Shown in pieces: positions 7,904 to 16,300 of a DNA stretch of 48,573 bases. Origin of the DNA: CAZSNT01 sp964607765 (GTDB taxonomy: Bacteria > Verrucomicrobiota > Lentisphaeria > Oligosphaerales > JABHEG01); assembly GCA_964607765.1 (NCBI GenBank), contig CAZSNT010000066.1, positions 1 through 48,573 of the forward strand, given 5' to 3'. The position numbers and the translations under genes were made by a program. Under the pieces are notes generated by a model. The model was not told the origin of the DNA, ran no database searches, and was given only the letters and a program-made list of their open reading frames with translations. Within the stretch, counting starts at the first letter, position 1, and each line of letters opens with the position of its first letter.

Positions 7904-10294
7904 GTGAGCCCACAAGACGCACTCAAACAGCATTTCGGTTTCGACTCGTTCCTGGACGGCCAGGAAGAGGTGATCACGCAGGTCCTGGACGGATGTGACC
8001 TGTGCGTGGTCATGCCTACCGGGGCCGGGAAGTCGTTGTGCTACCAGTTGCCGATCCTGATGAGTGCCGGTTACGGCCTGGTCGTCTCGCCGCTGATCTC
8101 ACTGATGAAGGACCAAGTGGATGCTCTCACCGAGAAAGGCATCCCGGCGACCTACGTGAACAGCACGGTATCGCCGACCGAGCAGCACAATCGCCTGCGG
8201 GCAACTGCGAGCGGGGACGTCAAGATCCTCTACGTGGCCCCCGAACGATTCCGGGCCGCGGCCTTCAAACGCTTGGTCGCGGCGTGTCCGCCACAGCTGT
8301 TTGTGGTCGACGAAGCGCACTGCATCAGTCAGTGGGGCCACGATTTCCGCCCCGACTACCTGCGCCTGGGCAAGGCTGTTGACGAGTCCAATGTGGCGCA
8401 GGTCTGTGCCTTCACTGCGACAGCCACGCCGCTGGTCCGGGACGATATCAAGGCGAATCTCAACCGCGAGGGCATGCTGACATACGTGGCCGGCTTCCAG
8501 CGCCCGAACCTGTCCTTTTCCGTTCTCAACTGCCGCTCGAATCGACAGAAGAAGGAAGCCGTGGCCGAACTGCTGCGCACGCCGCAGCCCACGATCATCT
8601 ACGCGTCGACGCGCAAGGCAGTGGACGAACTCGCTGCGGAGTTCGCGTGCATCCCCTACCATGCCGGCATGCGCGATGAGGATCGCAGTAAAGCCCAAGA
8701 CCGCTTCATGTCCGACCCCTGTCCTGTGCTGGCTGCGACCAACGCGTTCGGTATGGGCATCGACCGTCCGGACATCCGGCGCGTAGTCCACTACAACATC
8801 CCGGGTTCACTGGAGGCCTATTACCAGGAAGCCGGCCGTGCCGGCCGCGATGGCGAGCATGCGGACTGCGTGTTGCTGTTTGCCTACCACGACCGGTTCG
8901 TCCAGGAGTTTCTGATCGACCTGAACAACCCGTCCGAAGCATTGCTCCACAGTCTCTATGCGGTGCTCTTGCGGGAGTTCGGACGCCAAGAGAATGACCA
9001 CCTCGAGCTGCGCCTCGCTGACCTCGAAACGCTCGTTCCCGAAGCAGACTCCGATCGTCAGGTCAGCAGCGCCCTGCGCATCCTCGAACGTGAAGGCTAC
9101 GTGGAGCGTGGCTACCGCCGCGACAACCAGGGCACGCTCCGTTTTCTCCAGGACCTGACCGGCCTGCATCTGGTCCATCAACATCAAGGCACGCAGCGTT
9201 CGCGCCTGATCGACCGCTGCATCAGTCACTGTGGTGAGCAGCTGCTCAGCGGCATGTCCTTGTCCTACGAGCAGCTGGCAGGCATTGCCGGCCTGCGCGT
9301 CGAGCAGGTTCAGCGCGTGCTGCGCGCCCTTCAGGACGACGTGCTGGAATGGACACCCCCGTTCAGAGGGCGCATGCTGCAACTCTCGCGCCCCGAGCAG
9401 GCCGAATTGGACATCGACTTCACCGAGCTCGAGAAGAAACGGGCGTTCGAAATGGCGCGTCTCGAGGATGTCATTGAGTACACGCGCGCCAGTGACTGCC
9501 GCCAACGCTTTCTGGTCGCCTATTTCGGCCAGACGGTAGACGACTGGCGGTGCGAGGCCTGCGACCTGTGCCATGGGCTCGAACACGCGCTGCACCGCGA
9601 TCCCACACCGGGGGAGTGGGACACGATCCGGACGCTGTTGCAGACCGTGCTGGACTTCGAGGGGCGTTTTGGCAAGGGCCGCATTGCTCAGGTGCTGGCG
9701 GGATCGAAGAACCAGGAAGTGCTGCGCTGGCGACTGAATAAGAACGTGCACTACGGCGAGCTTGCCGGCACGGGCAACGCACACCTCCTGCGTTTCCTCA
9801 GCTCCCTGCAGAAGTCAGGGTGCATCATCCAGGTAGGCGACCCGAAGTACCCGTGCGTGGACATCTCGCCGCTGGGGATCAAGGTCCTGGACGGCGAGGC
9901 CACGATCAAGCTCGACTTTCCGGACAGCAAGGCTGGCAGCGACGCGTCGGCCAGCCCCTCAAAGCGGCGGAAAAGGGACTCCAAAGCGGCGGGGCAAGGT
10001 CGCGGATCCACGGGCGCCGCCGAGTCCCAGACGCCGGCAGCCGGCCCGGGCGACGACCTCTTCGAGCGCCTGCGCGCGGTTCGGCTGGAGCTGGCCGGCA
10101 ACCGCCACGTGCCGGCCTACCGCATCCTGACAGATCGTGCCTTGGCCGGTTTGGCCGAGGCAACCCCACTCACGGTTGCCGAAGCGCAGCGCATCAGCGG
10201 CATCGGCCCGGTCAAGGCCCGCACGGTCGTGCCGCGGTTCCTCGACGAGATCGAGAAGTGGCGACAGGAGCTCGGCCTGTCACCGGAGGCGTAA
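7904..10294 (+). CDS. recQ: ATP-dependent DNA helicase RecQ
   Basis: This 796-residue RecQ helicase unwinds DNA 3' to 5' during recombination and fork repair. Walker A is PTGAGKS (38-44) after the family's LKQHFGFDSF and GQEEV start. The DEAH box is VVDEAHCISQWGHDFRPDY. Helicase motif V/VI is FGMGIDRPDIRRVVHYNIP followed by YYQEAGRAGRDG. A four-Cys RecQ zinc segment (Cys of DCRQRF, then CEACDLC) and a winged-helix region follow, then a Lys/Ser-rich linker and a C-terminal HRDC domain (DDLFERLRAVRLELAG to about 795). The start is uncertain: GTG 7904 sits just before the conserved region, whereas the frame stays open upstream to 7661, across the divergent gene's start. At about 800 residues it is longer than Escherichia coli RecQ, mostly through the linker. 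Confidence 0.95.
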   Translation: MSPQDALKQHFGFDSFLDGQEEVITQVLDGCDLCVVMPTGAGKSLCYQLPILMSAGYGLVVSPLISLMKDQVDALTEKGIPATYVNSTVSPTEQHNRLRATASGDVKILYVAPERFRAAAFKRLVAACPPQLFVVDEAHCISQWGHDFRPDYLRLGKAVDESNVAQVCAFTATATPLVRDDIKANLNREGMLTYVAGFQRPNLSFSVLNCRSNRQKKEAVAELLRTPQPTIIYASTRKAVDELAAEFACIPYHAGMRDEDRSKAQDRFMSDPCPVLAATNAFGMGIDRPDIRRVVHYNIPGSLEAYYQEAGRAGRDGEHADCVLLFAYHDRFVQEFLIDLNNPSEALLHSLYAVLLREFGRQENDHLELRLADLETLVPEADSDRQVSSALRILEREGYVERGYRRDNQGTLRFLQDLTGLHLVHQHQGTQRSRLIDRCISHCGEQLLSGMSLSYEQLAGIAGLRVEQVQRVLRALQDDVLEWTPPFRGRMLQLSRPEQAELDIDFTELEKKRAFEMARLEDVIEYTRASDCRQRFLVAYFGQTVDDWRCEACDLCHGLEHALHRDPTPGEWDTIRTLLQTVLDFEGRFGKGRIAQVLAGSKNQEVLRWRLNKNVHYGELAGTGNAHLLRFLSSLQKSGCIIQVGDPKYPCVDISPLGIKVLDGEATIKLDFPDSKAGSDASASPSKRRKRDSKAAGQGRGSTGAAESQTPAAGPGDDLFERLRAVRLELAGNRHVPAYRILTDRALAGLAEATPLTVAEAQRISGIGPVKARTVVPRFLDEIEKWRQELGLSPEA

Positions 10295-10386
10295 TGGATG
10301 AAGTAGTCTCTGCCGACACGATTATGTCTCTGCCCGTATGGGACACGCACAACCATCTGGATGGCAGCGCCCACCTGTCCAGATGA
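10294..10386 (+). pseudogene. Truncated amidohydrolase, N-terminal 30 codons only
   Basis: ATG 10294 shares its A with the recQ stop (TAATG). The frame runs 30 codons to TGA at 10384 and includes SLPVWDTHNHLDGSAHL. The D-T-H-N-H block is the first metal-binding strand (HxH) of amidohydrolases and usually starts a protein of several hundred residues. After GSAHLSR the frame stops and no continuation is found in any frame; the next bases are the repeat-rich gap. I infer a gene deleted after its start. A 30-residue peptide with no TIM barrel cannot be active. The alternative is a chance match, but the motif, its N-terminal place and the coupling to recQ argue against that. Confidence 0.6.
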
Positions 10387-10452
10387 CACGTGGCCTACCA
10401 ACGCACAGCCGCCATCAAGCTCCGGGCTGTGGCCCAATGCTGTTGACTTCCT

Positions 10453-10547
10453 ATTGCAGATTGCAGAATGAAGACTGCAGATTGCCAATCGACTTCCCGT
10501 GCCGCAGCGAACCTGTGGTCGGGAATCTCCATTCTCCATTCTGCAAT
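10453..10547. repeat. Imperfect inverted repeat built from ATTGCAGA-type units
   Basis: The left arm (10453-10486) contains ATTGCAGATTGCAGAATGA and then CTGCAGATTGCC. The right arm (10528-10547) reads TCCATTCTCCATTCTGCAAT, which is nearly the reverse complement of the left arm's start. Both arms are made of repeating units of about 10 bases. The structure resembles in style, though not in sequence, the neighbouring 10677 element. Confidence 0.5.
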
Positions 10548-10676
10548 CACTGTCATCCCATAACTGCTCAAAACCGTACGTTCTGGCGACCTCGTGAGCC
10601 TGAAACCGGAGGACGCCGCGGAGACCCATGTTTGCACGTTTTTCGGCCAGCCACTTAGCAGCGCAGGGGCGACGGA

Positions 10677-10765
10677 AGAGATTAGGGCGAAAGATCAGGG
10701 CGAAAGATCAGGGGCACACCCTCCCAAACCCTAATCTTCCCCCCTATTCTTTTGCCCTAATCTCT
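10677..10765. repeat. Core-only copy of the 13-bp-unit palindrome
   Basis: Ends AGAGATTAGGGC (10677-10688) and GCCCTAATCTCT (10754-10765) are perfect 12-bp inverted repeats. Inside are the units GATTAGGGCGAAA, GATCAGGGCGAAA and GATCAGG on the left and their diverged complements on the right. This is the same interior as the elements at 22877 and 43772, but the 17-bp AATGTCGTTGAGTTAAG ends are missing. Confidence 0.75.
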
Positions 10766-10902
10766 TGCGGACAGTACCAGCGTGACCGTGCGGCGGGCAG
10801 TCAGAACACGCCAGTGTGCACGCTCCACAGAAAGTTGATAGCATTGCTGTACCCCCCCCATCCAGTGCTTGTCGGCGCTCGTCATATACAACAATAGTCT
10901 GC

Positions 10903-10930
10903 TTGAAAGCGCACAGAATAGGCGTATTCT
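10903..10930 (+). promoter_or_regulatory. Putative sigma-70 promoter with overlapping palindrome
   Basis: TTGAAA (10903-10908), a 16-base spacer and TATTCT (10925-10930) lie 41 bases before the ATPase start. AGAATA (10915-10920) and TATTCT (10925-10930) form a 6-bp palindrome covering the -10, so a repressor could sit there. It is based on pattern only. Confidence 0.4.
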
Positions 10931-10971
10931 ATGTCAAGAGAGGCCGTGAATAGTATTCTGTGAGGGCTGCC

Positions 10972-12294
10972 ATGTATGTTCCACGACGCCTGGAGCCGAC
11001 TGTCCTTGGTTTCATCAACGGCGCTTTCGAGCACAAGAATGTGCTGCTGATCGAGGGCGCGCGGCAGGTCGGCAAGACCGCATTGACCGAGAATGCGATA
11101 GCGCGGTCCGGCAAACGGTGCTGCTGCGTCAATCTGGAGAGAGATTCCCTGCTGCGGTCGCTGATCGATGAGTGCGTCGATTTCGATGCGTTCACGCGTC
11201 TGCTGCGCGACCGGCTCGATTTCCAGCCGGGCACGGACACCGTGTTGTTCATCGACGAAGCCCAGGAGAGCATGCTCCTGGGACGCTTCGTGCGCTTCAT
11301 GAAAGAAGACTGGCCTCGCTCCACGGTGATCCTCTCAGGCTCAACGCTGCGACGCCTCTTCCGACAAGGCGTTCGCTATCCGGTGGGCCGCGTGACCAGG
11401 CTGCTGTTGGGGCCGTTCTCCTTTTCGGAGTACCTGGTTGCTGTTGGTAAGAGGGCGCTTGCCGCAGATATCCTGGCGCTCGACGCCGAGCCCGACCTGC
11501 ACCAGCATGTCCTGTTGCTGGACCTCTTCGATCGGTACTTGGCGCTTGGCGGCCTGCCGGCGGTCGTTCTGGCCGACCCGGAAAGCGCAATGGCGGTCCG
11601 AGAGCAGATCGTCGCGGACTATGAACGCGACTTCATCAGGCTTTTCGGCGAAGACCTGCTGCCGACGGTCAAGTCGTGTTTCCGCAGCGTTGCCAGCTTC
11701 GTCGGGTCGCCGTCGAAGAACACTTCGGTTGTCCCCAATCCCAGCTCACGGGTCAATGAGAAGATCACTGAAGTGTTCAGTCGGCTCGAAGGCTGGCATC
11801 TGCTGATCCTCTCGGAGCAGAAGGGCCCTGGCCCCGAGGGCAGTCACAACTACTTGCCCAAACGATACATGTTCGACACGGGCGTTCTGCGCCACTTCCG
11901 CGAAGCAGCTGTGCCGTCGATCAGGCTGGCCGGCTCGTTGCCCGCCGCCGCCCGGACCCCACTGGGCGGCATTATCGAGAACCAGACGAGCATTGAGCTG
12001 AGTCGTTCGGGAAAGGCGGTGTACGGCTGGAAGAAAAGCTCTTCAGGCGTCGAGATCGACTTTGTACGCAAGACGCCGACGGCAAGCCTGCCGATCGAGT
12101 GCAAGGCCTCTGTCGTCGTCAATCTCAGGCACACCCGCGGTCTGTGCGAGTACATGCGCCTATACGAGCAGGATTCCGGCGTTATCGTGAGCCTGGCGCC
12201 CCTCGGCGTGCTGGAGCCCACGGGCGGGGGGCGGATCCACAATTTCCCCGCCTACCTGGCAGAGCGCCTCACAGCCTCAGGCCAATTGCCATGA
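10972..12294 (+). CDS. AAA-type ATPase with DUF4143 nuclease-like C-terminus
   Basis: This 440-residue protein is of the AAA_14/DUF4143 group: a single P-loop domain followed by a restriction-endonuclease-like fold. Walker A is GARQVGKT (29-36), Walker B is VLFIDEAQ (91-98), and LSGSTLRRL is a likely sensor 1. The middle contains LFDRYLALGGLPAVVL, typical of the family. The C-terminal GGIIENQTSIEL, then VEIDFV and LPIECKAS, gives an E-(x)n-D-(x)n-ExK pattern like PD-(D/E)xK enzymes. The role of this family is poorly known; some members sit in mobile or toxin-antitoxin-like settings, and here VapBC follows. ATG 10972 with GAGGG just upstream is preferred to GTG 10960. Confidence 0.85.
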   Translation: MYVPRRLEPTVLGFINGAFEHKNVLLIEGARQVGKTALTENAIARSGKRCCCVNLERDSLLRSLIDECVDFDAFTRLLRDRLDFQPGTDTVLFIDEAQESMLLGRFVRFMKEDWPRSTVILSGSTLRRLFRQGVRYPVGRVTRLLLGPFSFSEYLVAVGKRALAADILALDAEPDLHQHVLLLDLFDRYLALGGLPAVVLADPESAMAVREQIVADYERDFIRLFGEDLLPTVKSCFRSVASFVGSPSKNTSVVPNPSSRVNEKITEVFSRLEGWHLLILSEQKGPGPEGSHNYLPKRYMFDTGVLRHFREAAVPSIRLAGSLPAAARTPLGGIIENQTSIELSRSGKAVYGWKKSSSGVEIDFVRKTPTASLPIECKASVVVNLRHTRGLCEYMRLYEQDSGVIVSLAPLGVLEPTGGGRIHNFPAYLAERLTASGQLP

Positions 12295-12492
12295 TCAGCG
12301 GGAATGTCGCGAGGGACTGCCGTTGTTGATCCACGGGCTGCGTTTGGGGGCCGGCGGTCGGGAGCTGCTGCTGTTCGGCAGAAGGACAGTGCTGCACCGG
12401 TATGCCATGCCTGACATCCCAATGGCTCCCGCCGACGAGTGAAGGCGTTCGATAGGGAAGGGGGCGGGTGAACTGGAATCCCAGCGCCGGGA

Positions 12493-12936
12493 CTACGGCG
12501 CGGCGATGCGTTCCTTACCATCGGGCCACACACGACGGAAGTCGGACTCGTTCAGGGTCAACAGGCGTGTGGCGTTTGCCTTTCCCGCCGCGTGTGCAGC
12601 GAGTGCGTCGTAGATGACTCCGCCGCTCAGGGCAAGCTCGACCATACGGTCCAACACAGCTGTGTAGTCATCGCTGGTGAGCTCGACAACCCGGCTCACG
12701 GCTTCGACATTCTCCCGAATCAGCCGCCTGGCCACAGCCGGACCGATGCGGGGCCGCAAGGGGAGGCGCGTGAGCACAGCATACAGTTCGGCCATCGTGT
12801 GCGTTGCGACAGCCAGACGGATCTCGCCTGCCTTCGCCTTCTGGAGCCACGGCAGTGCGCGCTCATGAGCGGGGTGGCTCTGCACCATGGCTGCCACAAG
12901 CGTTGATGTATCGGCGAACACTGTGGGCGTCGTCAT
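12493..12936 (-). CDS. vapC: VapC-type PIN-domain toxin
   Basis: This 147-residue PIN-domain protein is probably a ribonuclease toxin. The four acidic positions of the PIN fold are visible: Asp9 in VFADTSTLV, Glu50 in HTMAELYAVL, Asp110 in VIYDALAAHAA and the terminal acid in TLNESDF (Glu130 or Asp132). Its ATG overlaps the antitoxin stop by four bases (ATGA), which couples their translation and fixes this start. The gene is convergent with the ATPase, with 198 bases of featureless sequence between them. VapC toxins cut specific RNAs, often initiator tRNA or the 23S sarcin-ricin loop; the target here is unknown. Confidence 0.88.
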   Translation of the reverse strand: MTTPTVFADTSTLVAAMVQSHPAHERALPWLQKAKAGEIRLAVATHTMAELYAVLTRLPLRPRIGPAVARRLIRENVEAVSRVVELTSDDYTAVLDRMVELALSGGVIYDALAAHAAGKANATRLLTLNESDFRRVWPDGKERIAAP

Positions 12937-13199
12937 TCCGCCGCCCCCCATGACGCAAGCTTGTCAAGGCGCTCTTCGCGAGCAGCTGAGACGGTTGCTG
13001 CCACATCACCGGCGGCCGCCCCCGAGAAGACAAGTACACCGTCCTTTTCCCTGAGCACCGCTTTGTCACGCACGGGACGCAAGACGATGCAGTCGCCGTG
13101 TTCAGTGGCTTCCAGCCTATCACCCGGAGCCAGACCGAAGTCGTCACGCATCGCTTTGGGCAGGACCATTCGTCCGAACTTGTCCAATGCAAGCAACAT
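12933..13199 (-). CDS. vapB: VapB-type antitoxin, AbrB/MazE fold
   Basis: This 88-residue protein begins with an AbrB/MazE/SpoVT swapped-hairpin DNA-binding domain (LDKFGRMVLPKAMRDDFGL, then PGDRLEATEHGDCIVLRPV). Its C-terminal half, with AREERLDKLASWGAAE, would bind and inhibit the VapC encoded immediately downstream. Such antitoxins also repress their own promoter as a complex with the toxin. ATG 13199 has AGGAGG six bases upstream; the GTG just before it is too close to that site. A promoter and inverted repeat lie directly upstream (13220-13254). Confidence 0.85.
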   Translation of the reverse strand: MLLALDKFGRMVLPKAMRDDFGLAPGDRLEATEHGDCIVLRPVRDKAVLREKDGVLVFSGAAAGDVAATVSAAREERLDKLASWGAAE

Positions 13200-13219
13200 C
13201 ACAGGCCTCCTCGCGCTCT

Positions 13220-13254
13220 ATTGCCAATATACTATGGCGCTTGGCAATGCGCAA
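13220..13254 (-). promoter_or_regulatory. vapBC promoter with inverted-repeat operator
   Basis: On the minus strand TTGCGC (13254-13249), a 17-base spacer and TATATT (13231-13226) form a good sigma-70 promoter upstream of vapB. ATTGCCAA (13220-13227) and TTGGCAAT (13241-13248) are perfect 8-bp arms that bracket the spacer and overlap the -10. This is the layout expected for autorepression by a VapBC complex. Confidence 0.55.
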
Positions 13255-13391
13255 TGGCATTCCGGGAAGGGACCAAGGCCGTTGCCTGGCCAAGGAAGTC
13301 GCTGCAGCAGGTGGTGCTCCGGTTGACGCGCTACCGGATGGTGCTGGGCAACACGGCGGGAGTGTCCCAGAGTTACGCCCCAACTCCGGCG

Positions 13392-16300
13392 CTACTTCGT
13401 CGGCGTCAGTGTCAGCAAGCGGTAGTTCATGAGTGCACCGCGGAATTTGCCGCCCTGGATTCTGAGGGTGACCTCCCCGGCCGGCAGTGTGATCGTGCCG
13501 ACCTTGTGCGGCTTGTAGGTCTTGAGGCCGCCGGTGTGGACCGTCTTACCCGCCAGTGACGCAGTGCCGGCAGTGATGGTGTAAGCCGCGCCGGAGTTGG
13601 TCGAGCCGTAGGAGAACTCCACGGCGTAGCGGCCGGCCTTGACGTTCCGGAGCTTCCACTCGCAGGTGGCCTGTGGCTTGGCCCAGCCGCCCAGGTTATT
13701 GCGGTCGCGCTGATATCTGAGGCCCGCAGTTGCGCGTGCCGTTTCGGGCTTCAGCACGAGCTTACCATCGGCGTCCGGTGTCACCGGCTTGCCGGGTGCG
13801 GCGGGGCCACCGTGCCCGGGCGGCAGGGCTTTGGCAGGGGGTCGTGCAGCCGGTTTCGAGGAGGCCGCTGCCGGCGTAGTGCCCTGCTGCAGTTCATCGC
13901 CCTCGGCGCCCAGGCAGACGAGTGTGCCGTCGGTCAGCGACGCGAACAGACGCCCGTGGGCCGCAGCCAGCCCGTCCCAGCGTACCGGCGCGGGTATCAG
14001 GTATTCGGCCAGCTTTGCGCCGTCTGTCGCGTTCGCAACCCAAATCATGCCGCCTTGGCGGCCTTCGTAGGCCGCGGCCGGATCACTGTCCGGGATCGTG
14101 GCGGGTGCAGTGGCCAGGATCAGATGCGTGCCGGCTTTCAGGATGGCACGTGGCCGGACGGCGAGGGGCTGCTGCCACTTGACTCCGTCGCTCTCGCCCG
14201 GTTCGCGTTTGCGGAAGTCCGGCTGGGGCTTCTCGTTCAGATCGAACGGCGTGTTCGCCATCTGCTGCAGCGTGTACTTGCCGCCGCGCCGCCGGACATT
14301 CCAGATGGCTTGTCCGGAAAACGCCATCATGAGCCCGCGCGGCACGGCCATGCCCGGGCTGCGCCGGCCGCCACCGTTCGCGATCCAGGAGTAAGCGACC
14401 GGGACGAGACTGAAGTCTCCCGTACCCAAGACCCAGTGCGAGCGATGGTTCTCGGTGCCGTCCAGCAGGCTGGATGTGGAAAACAGATGCCGTGTCAGGT
14501 CTTCCTGGCGCTGCAGCTTCGCGTTGAACTTTGCCTGGTGCAGGAACACGTTCGTGCCGTCGCTGACCAGCACATCGGACTTGGTGCCGCCGCGCATGGA
14601 GAACGCGTCACTGCGGTCCGGCTCCAGGTGCGTGCGGTAATCGGCGACGTTCTGCGAGACGCGCTGGACGAACTTCGCGTCCTGCTGCGCCTTTGCCTCC
14701 CCGATCGTGGGGTGTCGGCTTTCCCAGCGTGTGCTGCAGACCACTTGCCCCGAAGCGGGGTCCAATCCGTAGAGGTCGATCCCGCCGTCAAGCCAGGTCG
14801 ACCGGCCCGCGCTGACGTAGGCGACGTCGTTGAGCACCAGGACGCTGCCGTGCACGGGCCACAGGCTCTCCACCTGATCGAACGCAACCGTATTCATGTG
14901 GGCTGGGGCTGCGAGGAACGTCCAGACCACTTCGCCGTCCGACAGTCTGAGACAGGTGACGCGACCATCAGCGCTGCCGAACAGGACCAGGCCCCGGTAC
15001 AGAGCCGGGGCGGAGTCTACTCGGCTTCCGGCCGCGTACTGCCAGGCGATTCTGCCGGTTGCAGCATCGAGGCAGTGCACGATGCCCGCGTCGACGGTTG
15101 CCGCCACGACCCGATCACCCGCCGCGACGGCTTGGGTCAGTGCGCCGCCGAGTCGGACGGTCCATGTCCGCTTCAGCTCTGCCGGCAAGACTGTTGTTGC
15201 GACGCCGCTGCGCAGCGCGCTGCCGCGCAGCTGCGGCCATGCGCCTTCCATGCTCGCCGCGACGGACTTCGTGCCGTAGGCGGCTCCCTTCCGCAGGCGC
15301 GCAAGCTGCGTGGCGGCCTGCCGTGCGGCCCGGACAGCGGGCTGCTCAGCGGAGAACGCCCAGAACCCGTAGAGTTTCGACTCCATGTAGCAGCCGCAGG
15401 AGTGCGGCGGTGCGTAGACCAGTCCGTTGGCCGGCATCACACCGTACTGACAGGTTCCCCGGGTCCAGTTGGCGCGTGAGTGATTGCTGCCGAGCAGATC
15501 CATCATCTCGACGCCGCGTTTGCCGCCGATGATGTAGCGTGTGGTGGCCTTGTTGCGGTAGCAGCGGTGATGGTGCCCGGCGGACTGGATGTCCACGAAC
15601 ACGCTGTTCTCCCTGCTCACCTTGCCGGTACGCAGGTCCCTGGCAACGCTGAAGTCTTCGGTCGGCGGCGGCGCGACCGAGTCGCGGGGGTGTGAGCCCT
15701 GCCACACCAGGCCATCGATCACGAAGACGTCGGGCGGAGCATGGAACCCCGCGCCTCCCGTTGTTTCCCAGAGCCTTTTCCCGTTTCCCGCATCGAGGGC
15801 GACCAGCTTGCCCGCGAGCTTACAGAGAACGACCCCGTCCGATACCACCAGCACGTGCTTGCCGTAGGTGATCTTCTTCGGGGGGCGGCTTTTCTTGTTC
15901 CTAGGCTGTGCGGGAGCCGCTTCGGCGCGCGTCCCGTAGCCCCACCGTTCCGCGCCGCTGGCCAGGTCCAGGCAGATGACTGCCTCGTCCACTTGCAGGT
16001 AGGCTCGTTGCTCATCCGCGCCCAGCGTCTCAGCGCGGACCGTGCCTGCCGCCGGGCTCCAGCGCCAGCGCGGGCTGCCGGAGTTCGCGTCGATTGCGAC
16101 AACAGTCTTGCGGTTGGGCAACTCGACCTTGTCGCGCCAGGCGGGGTGGCCGAAGGCCTGCTCAGCCACGGGCGCGCCGGTCAGGACAAGCAGTGTCTGC
16201 CCGGCCAGGACCATCTCCTCCGCGCCTACGGTTCCCTCGCAGGTGGCCAGCGTTCTCCCGGTAGCCGCGTCCAGCACGGAGACGGGCGCATTCAGCGCGA

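Larger units (their letters stand above)
10387..10971. other. 585-bp gap with repeats and no gene
   Basis: After the amidohydrolase remnant comes an inverted repeat of short ATTGCAG-type units (10453-10547), then the 13-bp-unit palindrome (10677-10765), then a promoter-like stretch (10903-10930). Short open frames across the palindrome are byproducts of the repeat. Nothing coding is supported. It looks like a site of repeated insertion and deletion. Confidence 0.6.

Noticed and set aside
10677..10765. CRISPR or tandem protein-coding repeat
   Set aside because: The 13-bp units have no spacers, alternate orientation and create only short accidental open frames.
7227..13199. A novel defence island built from RecQ, the DUF4143 ATPase, VapBC and the nearby repeats
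   Set aside because: RecQ is a common housekeeping gene, the ATPase and VapBC have separate promoters and opposite strands, and no effector or conserved operon order is visible.
13812..15479. 555-residue plus-strand open frame inside the methyltransferase/PQQ gene
   Set aside because: It is antisense to a gene with signal peptide and propeller motifs and shows only Arg/Gln-rich sequence of no known family.
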